Assembly (NCBI RefSeq): GCF_947259545.1 | Contig: NZ_CAMYMK010000008.1 | Coordinates: 310,001-374,000 of the forward strand | DNA from: an uncultured Marinobacter sp. | GTDB taxonomy: Bacteria; Pseudomonadota; Gammaproteobacteria; Pseudomonadales; Oleiphilaceae | DNA: 64,000 nucleotides | Direction of reading: 5' to 3' | Shown: positions 24,434 to 34,271 of the stretch, piece by piece | Numbering within the stretch: position 1 is the first letter of the stretch | Layout of the letters: each line of letters begins with the position of its first letter | Position numbers and translations under genes: made by a program | Notes under the pieces: generated by a model | Database searches by the model: none | Told to the model about the DNA's origin: nothing | Seen by the model: the letters and a program-made list of their open reading frames with translations, nothing else

Positions 24434-25927
24434 ATGATCATGAAAACGCGAAATCTATCGCTTGGGGGTTGTTTGATTGGCCTGGCTTTGATGTGCGTGC
24501 TGGTGTTCCCCAGCGGTACACGAGCACAAATCATGCTCGCGGATGGAATGGACAAACAGGTTGTAGAAGTCGCACTCAACCAGTCCCAGACTCTCTATCT
24601 GGAACAGCCGGTCGCGAAAATCTCCGTCGGTAATCCGGATATTGCCGATATCCTGATCCTGCGCTCTCGGCAACTCTATGTGGTTGGCAAACAACTGGGG
24701 ACGACGAATGTCACCTTGTGGGACAGCGACAATCAGGTGGTCAGTGCGGTTGGCATCGAGGTCACTCACGATCTGGAAAGCCTGAAATCCAAGCTTCACC
24801 AGATCCTGCCCGATGAAGAGATTGAAGTCCGCTCCTCGCAGGATGCCATTATCCTGAGCGGGGAGGTCAGCAGTGCCGCGCGCATGACATCGGCACTGGA
24901 CCTGGCCCGTAGTTATCAGGGCGGTGAGGACGGAAAGGTTCTCAACATGATGCAGGTCGGGGGTGCGCAGCAGGTCATGCTGGAAGTTCAGGTGGCCGAA
25001 GTTTCAAGGGACTTTCTCAAGCGCATTGGTGCCAAGTTTGAGGCGATCAATGCCAATTCCCTTCTGACAATTGGTGCCGGTAACAACGGGACGGCGCTGG
25101 CACCTTCTGGCGCGTTTGTTCCCGGGGGTGGGTTTGACACCATAACGGGCGGTTTGCCGGCGACCCAGATCCTGCGTGAACCTATGTCGTTCGAGAGCAC
25201 CGGCCTGTTCGCTAGCTTCCTGGATGGTGACACCCTGTTTGATCTGGTGATCGACGCAGCCCAGGAGAACAACCTTGCCAAGGTTCTGGCCGAGCCCACA
25301 TTGACCACACTCACAGGACAGGAAGCCACCTTCCATGCTGGCGGTGAGTTCCCGATCCCCGTTGGCAGTGGTCAGGATGACGGTATCACAATCGAGTTCA
25401 AGGAATTTGGCGTCAGTCTCGGATTCCTGCCCACGGTGCTGGATTCCAACATGATCAGCCTCAAGCTCAACATCAAGGTCAGCGAGCTGAGTAATCAGAA
25501 TTCGATCACCCTTGATGTTCCTGATAGCTCTGCCACTTTTTTCATCAATGGGCTTACCAGCCGCAGTGCTTCGTCCACGGTGGAACTGGCCAATGGCCAG
25601 ACCATTGGGGTGGCCGGCCTGATCAACGAAACCCTGAGGGAGCGGGTTGATAAGTTCCCGGGGCTTGGTGACCTGCCGATACTGGGCAACCTGTTTCGCA
25701 GCCAGGAGTTTATCAAGGGCAAGACAGAGTTGGTCATCCTGGTTACCCCCCATTTCGCCCGGCCGGTTGAGCGGAATCAATTCACCCTGCCCACGGATTA
25801 TTTCGTGGAACCGTCCGACCTGGAGTTTTACCTACTGGGGTATACGGAAGGCAGACGTGAGCCCGGAACTGGCACCAAAACGGTCCAGCAGGGCAGTGTA
25901 AAGGGACAATTCGGACATGAACTCTGA
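24434..25927 (+). CDS. rcpA: Tad secretin RcpA/CpaC
   Basis: This protein forms the outer-membrane channel for the Flp pilus. It has a signal peptide (about residues 1-30), the N-terminal secretin-associated domain (NQSQTLYLEQPVAKISVGNPDIADI), a BON-like region (LKSKLHQILPDEEIEVRS), then the secretin core (VMLEVQVAEVSRDFLKRIG, AEPTLTTLTGQEATFHAGGEFPIPV, GLINETLRERVDKFPGLGDLPILGNLF, ELVILVTPHFARPV). About 498 residues, the usual size. AGGGAGAG precedes the ATG. The stop overlaps the region of the next small lipoprotein gene. Confidence 0.93.
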   Translation: MIMKTRNLSLGGCLIGLALMCVLVFPSGTRAQIMLADGMDKQVVEVALNQSQTLYLEQPVAKISVGNPDIADILILRSRQLYVVGKQLGTTNVTLWDSDNQVVSAVGIEVTHDLESLKSKLHQILPDEEIEVRSSQDAIILSGEVSSAARMTSALDLARSYQGGEDGKVLNMMQVGGAQQVMLEVQVAEVSRDFLKRIGAKFEAINANSLLTIGAGNNGTALAPSGAFVPGGGFDTITGGLPATQILREPMSFESTGLFASFLDGDTLFDLVIDAAQENNLAKVLAEPTLTTLTGQEATFHAGGEFPIPVGSGQDDGITIEFKEFGVSLGFLPTVLDSNMISLKLNIKVSELSNQNSITLDVPDSSATFFINGLTSRSASSTVELANGQTIGVAGLINETLRERVDKFPGLGDLPILGNLFRSQEFIKGKTELVILVTPHFARPVERNQFTLPTDYFVEPSDLEFYLLGYTEGRREPGTGTKTVQQGSVKGQFGHEL

Positions 25928-25937
25928 GGTGAACGTC

Positions 25938-26225
25938 ATGGATGCATACAAACGCAATTTCAAGACAGTGGTGACAGGATTGACTGCTGCTCTGTTGATC
26001 GCCGGGTGTGCTTCACCCAGCTCCGAGGATCAGTTCGGTAACTCGGTACGCCAGATGATTGCTGCCCAGAAGTATGTCTCGCCGGATCAGGAAGCACGTG
26101 AGCTTCCGGTAATCGACGGTCGCAAAGCGGAAGCTGGCTACAACAGCTATCGCAAGGAGACCGGCAATCCTGCGCGAATGACTCCGGATATGAGTGGCAG
26201 CGCTGGCCTTGGGCTTTCGCGCTGA
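25938..26225 (+). CDS. Small Tad-locus lipoprotein
   Basis: A 95-residue protein with a lipoprotein signal (TGLTAALLIAGC, lipobox LIAGC) and a body with QFGNSVRQMIAAQKY and LPVIDGRKAEAGYNSYRKETGNP. Small proteins of this FGxxVRxMI...DGxxA...YR type recur in Tad loci after the secretin gene, where they may assist secretin assembly; that role is an inference. The start at ATG 25938 follows GAGGTGA, which overlaps the rcpA stop. Confidence 0.75.
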   Translation: MDAYKRNFKTVVTGLTAALLIAGCASPSSEDQFGNSVRQMIAAQKYVSPDQEARELPVIDGRKAEAGYNSYRKETGNPARMTPDMSGSAGLGLSR

Positions 26226-26241
26226 GCAGGGAGGACTGATC

Positions 26242-27447
26242 ATGGTATCAGTTATGAAAGGTCACAAGGTTCAGGGCGGTGCGATCCTGCCTCTGGCCGC
26301 AATTTCTCTGGTGGCTATTCTGGGGATGGCTGCGCTTGCTCTCGATATAAGTAATGCCCACCTGGAAAAGACGCGTCTCCAGAACGCCCTGGATGCAGCA
26401 GCGCTCAGTGCCGCCAAGGTTCTGGATCAGACCGGTAGCACCGCGCTGGCTGACAGCGCCGGCCATACCACGTTTGCTGCTAACCTGGCGGCACCGGGTA
26501 ATGCCGGGCTTGGCGCCGCCGCCAACGACGGTGACCTTACCCTGGCACTGGAATATTCCTCCACACTGAATCCCTTTGTAGCAGGCACGACGCCTGCTAA
26601 CTATGTAAGGGCGAAGGTGGCGAACTATGACGTGGCCGAATGGTTTGCCCCAGTGCTCGGTTTTGATGACCTGGCCATAGCCGGAACTGCAGTTGCCGGC
26701 CCGAGTCCATCTGTCAAAAAGGCATGCGATATTGCGCCGCTGATGGCGTGCGGTACGCCTCAGGAGGAGAGCCCTCCCGACACTACGTTCGGTTATTCCC
26801 GCGGGCAGGTGGAGCAACTGAAAATCGGTTCGGGCGATTCATCCGAGGTGGGTAACGGTAACTTCTATCTGATCCGGCTCGATGGCAGTCAGGGTGGCGC
26901 CGATGTGCGGGACGCGGCGGCTGGAGAGTATGATGCCTGCCTTTCCTCTGATGGCGACAGTGATATCGAGACCGAACCCGGTAACACCGTTGGTCCGTTC
27001 GCCCAGGGTATCAACACCCGGCTGGGAATCTACCACGGACCGGTCAACCCGACCGATCACCCCCCTGATTGGTTTGCCAACCACGAAACCTATACCGAAG
27101 CGGATTATCTGAATCAGGAAATGCCTGCCTACGACCTGGACTGGTACGAGTCGCAATACGAAACCGTCAGCCCGGACCAACCACCGGCTGGTGCACCTGG
27201 TCGACGTATCCTGACTATGCCGGTCGGGAACTGTGACGGACTGGCCAACGGTCAGGATAGTGTGGAGCTGCTTGGATTCGCCTGTTTCTACATGGTGGAC
27301 GAGATGGACCACCAGGGCCAGGCCGTGTTTTACGGTCAGTTCAAGGACGATTGCGGCAGCAATGGCGTGCCGGGGCCAAATCCTGGTGCCGGCCCTGGGC
27401 CGCATATTATCCAGCTCTACAAGGATCCGGATACTTTCGACAGCTGA
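26242..27447 (+). CDS. tadG: TadG-like pilus assembly protein
   Basis: A 401-residue protein whose N-terminus (GGAILPLAAISLVAILGMAALALDIS, quoted in part) is the single membrane helix of the TadG N-terminal family, followed by the amphipathic KTRLQNALDAAALSAAKVL. The large remainder is acidic, extracytoplasmic and rich in Asp, Gly and Pro. No von Willebrand A motif is evident, unlike longer TadG proteins. It has six or more cysteines in the C-terminal half (for example VGNCDG, GFACFYM, DDCGS) that could form disulfides. AGGGAGGA precedes the ATG. Confidence 0.82.
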   Translation: MVSVMKGHKVQGGAILPLAAISLVAILGMAALALDISNAHLEKTRLQNALDAAALSAAKVLDQTGSTALADSAGHTTFAANLAAPGNAGLGAAANDGDLTLALEYSSTLNPFVAGTTPANYVRAKVANYDVAEWFAPVLGFDDLAIAGTAVAGPSPSVKKACDIAPLMACGTPQEESPPDTTFGYSRGQVEQLKIGSGDSSEVGNGNFYLIRLDGSQGGADVRDAAAGEYDACLSSDGDSDIETEPGNTVGPFAQGINTRLGIYHGPVNPTDHPPDWFANHETYTEADYLNQEMPAYDLDWYESQYETVSPDQPPAGAPGRRILTMPVGNCDGLANGQDSVELLGFACFYMVDEMDHQGQAVFYGQFKDDCGSNGVPGPNPGAGPGPHIIQLYKDPDTFDS

Positions 27448-27476
27448 AAGCTGCGGGATAAGTGGGGGCAGAGGTT

Positions 27477-27938
27477 ATGGACGCAATTCGTAAGTCAGGG
27501 AAGCAACAGCAAGGCGTCGCTGTACTGGAATTCATGTTGACTGCCCCGTTGCTGATATTGGTGGTGTTTGCGGTCAGCGAACTGGGCTGGGCCTTTCATC
27601 AGTACCACACCATGACCCGGGCGACGCAGGACGGAGCGAGGCACGCGGCGTCCCATGCCCTGAATGGCAGTCTGGGGCTGATCCTGCTTGATGGCGCACT
27701 GGTGCAAGAGACCAGCAATTTGGTGGTGTACGGCAACACTGTGGGAGCGGGCGAGCCTTTGCTGCCGGGGTGGTCGACAGGTGATATCAGCGTGTCCAGT
27801 CCCGACGCCAGTCACGTTGAGGTCAGAGCCATATACGACTATGTGCCAATCGTTGGAAGAATCCCTGCGTTTTACGGCGGAGACCCTATCGAATTGGCCT
27901 TTGAAATGAAGGGCACTGTGCAGATGAGGGCGCTATGA
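27477..27938 (+). CDS. tadE: TadE-like pseudopilin
   Basis: A 153-residue protein with a prepilin-type processing site (QQQG|VAVLEF) and a following hydrophobic helix (MLTAPLLILVVFAVSELGWAF). This G/xxxxEF pattern is the TadE/TadF hallmark; these minor pseudopilins are cleaved by TadV and needed for pilus biogenesis. The C-terminal part is extracytoplasmic. It overlaps the next pseudopilin gene by 4 bases. A GTG at 27462 is an alternative start. Confidence 0.87.
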   Translation: MDAIRKSGKQQQGVAVLEFMLTAPLLILVVFAVSELGWAFHQYHTMTRATQDGARHAASHALNGSLGLILLDGALVQETSNLVVYGNTVGAGEPLLPGWSTGDISVSSPDASHVEVRAIYDYVPIVGRIPAFYGGDPIELAFEMKGTVQMRAL

Positions 27939-28420
27939 ATATTCGATCTCAGTCCGGTTTGCATACTGTGGAGTTCGCCCTGGTCGGGGCGATGTTTTTC
28001 ATCCTGTTGTTTGCCGCTATCGAATTCGGTCGCCTGCTGTTTGTCTGGAACACGCTGGATGAAACCAGTCGCCGCGCTGCACGGGTCGCCGTAGTTTGTC
28101 CCGTTGAGCATAGCGCTATCCGACGCGTGGCCATGTTTGACGAACCAACATCCTCGGGGAACAGCCCAATATTGAGAGACCTGCACGAAGGCCTGATCGA
28201 TCTGGACTATCTGGACGGGACCGGCAGTGAGGTTTCTGATCCGGCCACCAACTACCTGGATATTGCCTTTGTGCGGAGTGAGGTCAGCGGATTTCGGCAC
28301 CAGCTGATCATTCCATTCTTTTTCCAGGAATTTGAGTTGCCGCCATTTATTACCGTACTGCCACGGGAGAGCCTGGGTGTTTCTCCGGAAGGCACCGGCT
28401 GTTTCGGAACAGTGAGTTGA
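27935..28420 (+). CDS. tadF: TadF/TadE-like pseudopilin
   Basis: A 161-residue protein beginning MNIRSQSG|LHTVEFALVGA, again with the G/xxxxEF cleavage pattern, then a hydrophobic helix (MFFILLFAAIEFGRLLFVW) and an extracytoplasmic domain with two cysteines (VVCPVEH and GTGCFG). It starts within the stop of the tadE-like gene (ATGA), indicating translational coupling. TadE and TadF cannot be firmly told apart by sequence alone. Confidence 0.85.
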   Translation: MNIRSQSGLHTVEFALVGAMFFILLFAAIEFGRLLFVWNTLDETSRRAARVAVVCPVEHSAIRRVAMFDEPTSSGNSPILRDLHEGLIDLDYLDGTGSEVSDPATNYLDIAFVRSEVSGFRHQLIIPFFFQEFELPPFITVLPRESLGVSPEGTGCFGTVS

Positions 28421-28441
28421 GCGAGCAAGGAAGGAAAAGCC

Positions 28442-29620
28442 ATGAAAGCAAAGATGACGGTTTTGATTGCAGGGCGTAACGCCCAGGAGCTGGAAGAGCT
28501 CGAACAGATGCTTGCCAACGAGCCAGGCTTGTCAATCAGCAAGCGCTTGATTACCAACGGGCATTCCGATCCGCTCCACAATATAACGGATCTGCCCGAT
28601 GCACTGGTGTTCTGTACTACGGTTGCCTGGGAAGACGAGCTGAAGTCGCTTGATGAGCGTCCTGCTTCCGGGCGTGTACCGACGCTGGTAACAGGCCCGG
28701 AAAATACCACCGTCATGCGCACCGCCATGCAGGTCGGAGCCCGGGACTATTTCATTTTCCCGGTTCAGAAACAGGAACTGCTGGAAGCCCTTTGGCGCAT
28801 TGAACGGGAACTTCAGCCATCCGGTAAGCAGGAAGGCGACCTGTTTGCGGTGATCAACGCCAAGGGTGGTTCTGGTGCCAGCACCATTGCAGGCGTATTG
28901 GCTCACAGTCTCGTTGAAAGAATTGAGGAGAGGGTCGCTCTGCTGGACATGGATTTGCAGTTTGGCCACCTGGCGTCGGCTTTCGACCTGAAAGAGAGCG
29001 GTGGCCTGATCGATGCCATCCTGCGTGCTGACAATATGGACCTGTTAGCACTCGAGGGACACATGGTTAAGCACAAAAGCGGGTTGCACCTTCTGGGCAA
29101 CGGCACCGACCAGTTAGTTGTACCAGGCGATATTGATGAGAGCCAGCTGCAAAAGCTACTGATACTCCTGCGTTCCGGCTATGACCATACGGTGGTTGAC
29201 CTGCCACGGCAGATTGATGGCGTGACCGGCGGAGTATTGGAATCTGCCGACAGGGTACTGGTGGTGATGCAGCAGACCATAGCTCACATTCAGGATGCCC
29301 GCCGACTACTCCACTACCTTACCCGCTATATGGGAATACCCACGGATCGAATCGGGGTGGTTGTTAACCGCTGGAACAAGCGCCTTACCCTGACCACCGC
29401 AGATATTGAAAAGGCGTTGGGGATCGGGGATCTCACCTGTATTCCCAATGACTATGCCAAGGTCGCGGAAAGCGCGAATCTGGGGGTGCCGTTACTGGAA
29501 GCAGCGCCATCCTCAATGGTGAGCCGCAGCATGGTGCAGATGGCGGAAACCCTGAGTGGCAAGAAAGTGGTACCACAGTCCGGTCTTGGTCGGGTCTGGC
29601 GGAAACTGGCAGGAGCCTGA
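28442..29620 (+). CDS. tadZ: Tad pilus localisation ATPase TadZ/CpaE
   Basis: 392 residues: a degenerate receiver-like domain (1-120, [30 protein letters not shown]) followed by a MinD/ParA-type P-loop domain. The deviant Walker A reads KGGSGAST (141-148), with Ala146 in place of the usual second lysine; this is common in TadZ/CpaE and not a defect peculiar to this copy. [15 protein letters not shown] is the Walker A' region. The family marks the polar site for pilus assembly and recruits TadA. Confidence 0.9.
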   Translation: MKAKMTVLIAGRNAQELEELEQMLANEPGLSISKRLITNGHSDPLHNITDLPDALVFCTTVAWEDELKSLDERPASGRVPTLVTGPENTTVMRTAMQVGARDYFIFPVQKQELLEALWRIERELQPSGKQEGDLFAVINAKGGSGASTIAGVLAHSLVERIEERVALLDMDLQFGHLASAFDLKESGGLIDAILRADNMDLLALEGHMVKHKSGLHLLGNGTDQLVVPGDIDESQLQKLLILLRSGYDHTVVDLPRQIDGVTGGVLESADRVLVVMQQTIAHIQDARRLLHYLTRYMGIPTDRIGVVVNRWNKRLTLTTADIEKALGIGDLTCIPNDYAKVAESANLGVPLLEAAPSSMVSRSMVQMAETLSGKKVVPQSGLGRVWRKLAGA

Positions 29621-29630
29621 GGAGGGTGTT

Positions 29631-30998
29631 ATGGAACTCAGCAAACTGAACGACGCAGGTAAGAGCGAACTTGAACCGCCGCTGGTGACATCAGCGAATG
29701 GAATGGATTCGGCCCGCCGCTCCGAAGAAGAGCAGGAGAGAATCTGGAAGCAGAAGATTCACCAGAAATTGATGAAGGTGCTGGATCTGTCCTTACTGGG
29801 AACGCTGGGGCGCGAAGAAGCCGAGCGCCAGCTGCAGGATATTGGTCAACGGCTGATGTCGGAGGAGTCGATACCTCTCTCGCTGGCAGCTCGCCAACGT
29901 ATTCTCCGGCAGATACAGGATGACATTCTTGGTTTTGGTCCTCTCGAACCTTTATTGGCCGACAAGTCCATATCAGACATCTTGGTCAACGGTTATAACT
30001 GCATCTATGTGGAGCGCAATGGCAAGCTGGAGCGGGAGAATATCAGCTTCCAAAGCGACACTCATTTGTTGAATACCATTGACCGTATTGTGTCCAGTGT
30101 GGGGCGGAGGATCGATGAGTCTTCCCCAATGGTGGACGCACGGCTGAAAGACGGCTCCCGGGTAAACGCCATTATCCCCCCGTTGGCGGTAGACGGGCCA
30201 TTACTGTCTATTCGTCGCTTTTCCATCGGTCGGTTGTCGATGGAGGCCTTGATAGAGAAAGGCACCCTGACAGCTCCTATTGCCAACCTTCTGGAGGGCA
30301 TCGTCCGGGGCCGGCTTAACGTGCTGATCTCCGGCGGTACCGGTTCCGGTAAAACCACCCTCCTGAACGTGTTGTCCGGGTTTGTGCCCCACGATGAGCG
30401 GATCGTCACTATTGAGGATTCCGCGGAGCTGCAACTGCAGCAGCCCCATGTGGCGAGACTGGAAACCCGTCCTCCGAACATTGAGAACAAGGGCGAAGTT
30501 ACCCAGCGGGACCTGGTGCGCAACAGCCTGAGGATGCGGCCAGACCGTATCATCGTTGGCGAGGTGCGGGGTACGGAAGCTCTGGATATGTTGCAGGCGA
30601 TGAACACTGGCCACGATGGCTCCATGACGACACTCCACGCCAACGCCCCCAGGGATGCGCTGACCCGGATCGAGAACATGGTATCGATGACGGGCACCAC
30701 CATGCCGACCAAGGCCGTCCGTTCCCAGATTGCCTCAGCCATTGAGGTTGTCCTGCAGGTCGAACGTCAGGAGGACGGAACCCGTCGGCTGGTGAGCGTG
30801 CAGGAAATTAACGGTATGGAAGGCGATGTGATCACCATGTCCGAGATCTTTACCTTCCGCCGGTTAGGGCGGGATGAACAGGGTAGGGTGCTTGGCAATT
30901 ACCGGGCAACCGGCATTGTTCCCCGCTTCCAGGAACATCTTCAGCAGCGGGGCATTGCGTTACCGCTGTCACTCTATGATCCGGACTTCGAGGGCTGA
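29631..30998 (+). CDS. tadA: Tad secretion ATPase TadA/CpaF
   Basis: This 455-residue hexameric ATPase drives Flp pilus extension and probably retraction. Seen: the N-terminal segment [18 protein letters not shown], Walker [11 protein letters not shown] (about 234-243), the Asp box [19 protein letters not shown], Walker [18 protein letters not shown] and the His box [19 protein letters not shown]. All motifs are intact. The start is ATG 29631 after GAGGAGG; the frame extends further upstream only as an overlap with tadZ. Confidence 0.95.
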   Translation: MELSKLNDAGKSELEPPLVTSANGMDSARRSEEEQERIWKQKIHQKLMKVLDLSLLGTLGREEAERQLQDIGQRLMSEESIPLSLAARQRILRQIQDDILGFGPLEPLLADKSISDILVNGYNCIYVERNGKLERENISFQSDTHLLNTIDRIVSSVGRRIDESSPMVDARLKDGSRVNAIIPPLAVDGPLLSIRRFSIGRLSMEALIEKGTLTAPIANLLEGIVRGRLNVLISGGTGSGKTTLLNVLSGFVPHDERIVTIEDSAELQLQQPHVARLETRPPNIENKGEVTQRDLVRNSLRMRPDRIIVGEVRGTEALDMLQAMNTGHDGSMTTLHANAPRDALTRIENMVSMTGTTMPTKAVRSQIASAIEVVLQVERQEDGTRRLVSVQEINGMEGDVITMSEIFTFRRLGRDEQGRVLGNYRATGIVPRFQEHLQQRGIALPLSLYDPDFEG

Positions 30999-31001
30999 GC
31001 C

Positions 31002-31985
31002 ATGGACGTATTGGGCGATAAACTTTGGATATTCCTGGCACTCGTCTTTGTGGCGGTGTTCCTGTTGTCTCAGGGTATGGTGATTCCGGTATTCGGCGAG
31101 AGTCGAGGTGCACGGAAACGGCTAAGCCGGCGGATGAATAACCTGACTATGAAGGATGGCTCGAAGGAGCGCGTTTCCCTCATACGGGAGCAATACCTGA
31201 AGGACTTGTCGCCCTTGGAGAAGCGACTTGAAACCCTTTCCCTGTTGCAGCCCCTGGTAACTTTGGTTGCCCAGAGTGGGTATCGTACCCGGGCCTACCG
31301 GGTGCTGCTGTTGGCGGGGTTGTTGGCGGTGATAACTGGATTTGTCGGCTATTCCATAAGCGGTGCCTGGTGGTCGCCGCTGGTCATTGCGCCGTTTGGT
31401 GCACTCATTCCATTCATCTACCTGCGAAAAAAACGCGCTGAACGTATTGCGAAGATTGAAGAGCAGTTACCGGACGTGGTGGATGTGATTATTCGCGCCT
31501 TGCGGGCAGGCCACCCGTTTATTGAAGCGATTCGCCTGGTATCCACTGAAATGCCGAGTCCGGTAAAGGAAGAGTTTCAGACGACCTTCAACGAAATTAA
31601 TTACGGGGGAGATGTTCGTTCAGCTCTGTTCGGGTTGCTGCAGCGTGTACCCAGTGTACTGATTATGGCCCTGATTACCGCTGTGCTGGTTCAGCGGGAG
31701 TCGGGCGGTAACCTTGCCGAGGTATTGGAGAAAATTGCAGCCGTAATTCGTGGCCGTTTCCGCTTCCAGCGCCGGGTCCGGACCCTTTCGGCGGAGGGGC
31801 GGATTTCCGCTTGGGTGCTCACCATGACTCCGTTTGTCCTGTTTGTGCTGATTACGCTGGTGAATCCGGACTACATGCCGATGCTTACCGAAAGTTCGCG
31901 GGGTAGTGACATTGTCCTCATTGCTCTGGTGCTGATTGTAATAGGGGTTTTCTGGATCAAGAAAATTCTTAACCTCAAGGTATAG
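31002..31985 (+). CDS. tadB: Tad inner-membrane platform protein TadB
   Basis: A 327-residue type II secretion F-like protein. An N-terminal membrane segment (IFLALVFVAVFLLSQG), a second near residues 105-140, the cytoplasmic T2SSF domain (LPDVVDVIIRALRAGHPFIEAIRLV, SGGNLAEVLEKIAAVIRGRF) and two C-terminal helices (WVLTMTPFVLFVLITLV, IVLIALVLIVIGVFWI) are visible. With TadC it forms the base on which TadA acts. It begins 3 bases after tadA. Confidence 0.92.
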   Translation: MDVLGDKLWIFLALVFVAVFLLSQGMVIPVFGESRGARKRLSRRMNNLTMKDGSKERVSLIREQYLKDLSPLEKRLETLSLLQPLVTLVAQSGYRTRAYRVLLLAGLLAVITGFVGYSISGAWWSPLVIAPFGALIPFIYLRKKRAERIAKIEEQLPDVVDVIIRALRAGHPFIEAIRLVSTEMPSPVKEEFQTTFNEINYGGDVRSALFGLLQRVPSVLIMALITAVLVQRESGGNLAEVLEKIAAVIRGRFRFQRRVRTLSAEGRISAWVLTMTPFVLFVLITLVNPDYMPMLTESSRGSDIVLIALVLIVIGVFWIKKILNLKV

Positions 31986-31996
31986 GGAGAAGAGCC

Positions 31997-32953
31997 ATGG
32001 ATTACCTGATCGGAATGCTCGATAGCATCCTCAAGGATCGGCAGATGACACAGCTGGCTTTTGTGATGCTGATGGCAGTGGCGGTCTTTTGTCTCGCCCT
32101 CGCTGGTATGTTTCTGATGTCAACCCTGTTTCATCCGGTACGGAGCCGTCTGCACAACGTGGTGGCACCGGAGATTGGCGAAGGGGCCGGTCGAAGCCCA
32201 TTTACACCATTGCTCAAGTCTATTGCTCCTTATGTGCTGCCAAGGAAAGAGAAAGAACGTAGTCGGACTGCGCAGCGGCTGATCCATGCCGGCTTTCGCA
32301 ATGACAATGCCCTGTCCAATTTTTATGCCATAAAAACCCTGTTGATTGTGGGCTTGCCTCTGGCAGTGTTTTTCGGGTTGCAATGGGTTCCTGGACTGAC
32401 CAATCTGGCGGTAGTACAAGCGGCGGCTGCAGCCATGCTTCTGGGAGCGCTTGGGCCCAACTATGTGCTGAATAAGCTGATCCTGCGGCGCAAGCGCAAA
32501 CTTTACAATGGCTTCCCGGATGCTCTTGATTTGTTGGTAGTTTGTACTGAGGCTGGATATGGCTTGAAGCCCGCGATACAGCGAGTGTCTGATGAGCTGG
32601 AAGTTGGTCACCCGGAGTTGGCTGAGGAGCTTGCCTTGGTAAATAGCGAGATGCGGGCTGGTGTGGATCGGGTTGATGCTCTTAAAAACCTTGCTGACCG
32701 CACTGGGCTGGAGGAGATCGGTGGTCTAGTGGCGCTGCTTAGCCAGAGCCTCCGGTTTGGCACCAGTACTGCCGAATCCCTGCGTATCTATTCGGAGGAG
32801 TTCCGGGATAAACGTATGCAGCGTGCGGAAGAGGCGGCCGCCACCATTTCCACAAAAATGGTGTTCCCGTTGGTGCTGTGCATGTTTCCCGCATTCTTTG
32901 TAGTGGCGATTGGCCCAGCTATCGTTGGGCTTCTGGATCATTTCAAGGGGTAA
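31997..32953 (+). CDS. tadC: Tad inner-membrane platform protein TadC
   Basis: A 318-residue second T2SSF-family platform protein. It has an N-terminal helix (LAFVMLMAVAVFCLALAGMF), a middle hydrophobic pair, the T2SSF core (FPDALDLLVVCTEAGYGLKPAI, TGLEEIGGLVALLSQSLRFG, AAATISTKMVFPLVLCMFPAFF) and a C-terminal helix. GGGAGAAGAG precedes the ATG, 11 bases after tadB. The order tadZABCD matches most Tad loci. Confidence 0.92.
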   Translation: MDYLIGMLDSILKDRQMTQLAFVMLMAVAVFCLALAGMFLMSTLFHPVRSRLHNVVAPEIGEGAGRSPFTPLLKSIAPYVLPRKEKERSRTAQRLIHAGFRNDNALSNFYAIKTLLIVGLPLAVFFGLQWVPGLTNLAVVQAAAAAMLLGALGPNYVLNKLILRRKRKLYNGFPDALDLLVVCTEAGYGLKPAIQRVSDELEVGHPELAEELALVNSEMRAGVDRVDALKNLADRTGLEEIGGLVALLSQSLRFGTSTAESLRIYSEEFRDKRMQRAEEAAATISTKMVFPLVLCMFPAFFVVAIGPAIVGLLDHFKG

Positions 32954-32985
32954 TCATATCCACAACAATAATTCGAGGATTGACC

Positions 32986-33960
32986 ATGACGGCACATCAG
33001 CATACAAAGGAATTGCATCAGGGTAGTCGAGTCGCCGGCTGGCATTGCTTGTGGAAACGGGGGAGAGTGGGTGTCATCCTTACTGCGCTCTTCCTTGCCG
33101 GTTGCGCCGCCAACCCGGCCGTTAAATCCGGCAACAACTACACGGAACTCTACGAGGGTGCGTCAGAACTGACCTTCTCCACACTGATGCCCGTGGAATC
33201 GGCAGAGGAGGCGATCGCCAGGGGCGATGCCGCGTACCGGCGGGGCAAGGTGGACGAAGCCGTGTTCGAATACATCCGCTCACTGGAACTGGACCCGGAC
33301 AATGCCGACACCTTCTACAAGATTGGCGCCATCAACCTGCACAAAGAAGCCAATAACAAGGCTGCCTCTGCTTTTCGTCTGGCTCTTGAGAAGGATGCTT
33401 CTCACCCCGGTGCCCTTGAGGGCCTGGGTTTGATGATGATGAAACAGCGGGAATACGACCAGGCCCGGACCATGCTGGAACAGGCGGTTGAGGCCGACAG
33501 TAACCGCTGGCAGGCATTGAATGCTCTGGGCATTATGGCGGACTTGCGTGGCGACTTTACCGACGCCCGGAATTATTACGACAGGGCGCTCCTGCTGGCT
33601 CCCCGAAACGTCAAGCTCCACAATAATCTGGGCTATTCCTATTATCTTATTGGTCACTGGGATCGGGCCGAAAGCCAGTACCAGACAGCACTTGGCCTTG
33701 CCCCCGGACACGAGCGTACCTGGCGAAATCTTGGGCAGCTCTATACCCGTCTGGAGCGCTATGACGAAGCGCAGGAGGCATTCGCGAAGGTAATGAGTGA
33801 GGCGGACGCGTTGAATACCATGGGCTATATCCGTATGGCCGAAGAAGATTATCGACAGGCTGAGGCATTCTTCCAGAAAGCCGCCAAAGCGTCTCCCAGT
33901 TACCACGTCACATCCAACGAGAATCTCGAGCAGGTACGGCGCCTGATTGCGCGTGAGTAG
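32986..33960 (+). CDS. tadD: Tad lipoprotein TadD (TPR pilotin-like)
   Basis: 324 residues. A long basic leader of about 40 residues ends in VILTALFLAGC, a lipobox, so the mature protein is lipid-anchored. At least five TPR units follow (AIARGDAAYRRGKVDEAVFE, DTFYKIGAINLHKEANNKAA, GLGLMMMKQREYDQARTMLE, KLHNNLGYSYYLIGHWDRAE, TWRNLGQLYTRLERYDEAQE). TadD is needed for secretin stability in other Tad systems. The start is ATG 32986; a longer frame overlaps tadC only. Last recognised tad gene. Confidence 0.9.
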   Translation: MTAHQHTKELHQGSRVAGWHCLWKRGRVGVILTALFLAGCAANPAVKSGNNYTELYEGASELTFSTLMPVESAEEAIARGDAAYRRGKVDEAVFEYIRSLELDPDNADTFYKIGAINLHKEANNKAASAFRLALEKDASHPGALEGLGLMMMKQREYDQARTMLEQAVEADSNRWQALNALGIMADLRGDFTDARNYYDRALLLAPRNVKLHNNLGYSYYLIGHWDRAESQYQTALGLAPGHERTWRNLGQLYTRLERYDEAQEAFAKVMSEADALNTMGYIRMAEEDYRQAEAFFQKAAKASPSYHVTSNENLEQVRRLIARE

Positions 33961-34213
33961 TCGGATTAGCGTGAAATTTCGCTGTTTGAATTTGTAATAC
34001 AGGGGCAGGGGGATTCGATCTTTCCCTCCTGTCCCGCTCTCGATCCTCCCTCCGAACTTTCTGAAATCCCTTTGAAAACAAAGTGTTAACGTCGACCATT
34101 TGACCCGTTGTCGCGTTACAGTCGATGTCATTCTGTCTTTTAGTGTAAGTGCCAACTTCTTGACGAAATGGCCGTGACAAACAGGGAACCAGAGCGCAAA
34201 TAACCGAAAAATC

Positions 34214-34271
34214 CCGCGATATGATTTGCTCGAATAGTCAATAAATTGGTGCAAAATATGTCATATCGCGG
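34214..34271 (+). promoter_or_regulatory. Inverted repeat spanning the FN3 lipoprotein start
   Basis: CCGCGATATGA (34214-34224) and its exact reverse complement TCATATCGCGG (34261-34271) flank 36 bases containing the ATG at 34258, followed by an A-run. It could fold in mRNA and hide the start, or bind a dimeric protein. The rest of the gap from 33961 shows nothing I can name. Confidence 0.4.

Noticed and set aside
28862-28885. TadZ Walker A with Ala instead of the second Lys, as a sign of decay
   Set aside because: KGG-x-GAST is common in the TadZ/CpaE family, so it is a family trait and not a defect here.
21301-34257. Tad locus as a recently acquired island
   Set aside because: No integrase, tRNA, flanking repeats or strong composition shift at its edges; only tadV is slightly AT-richer.
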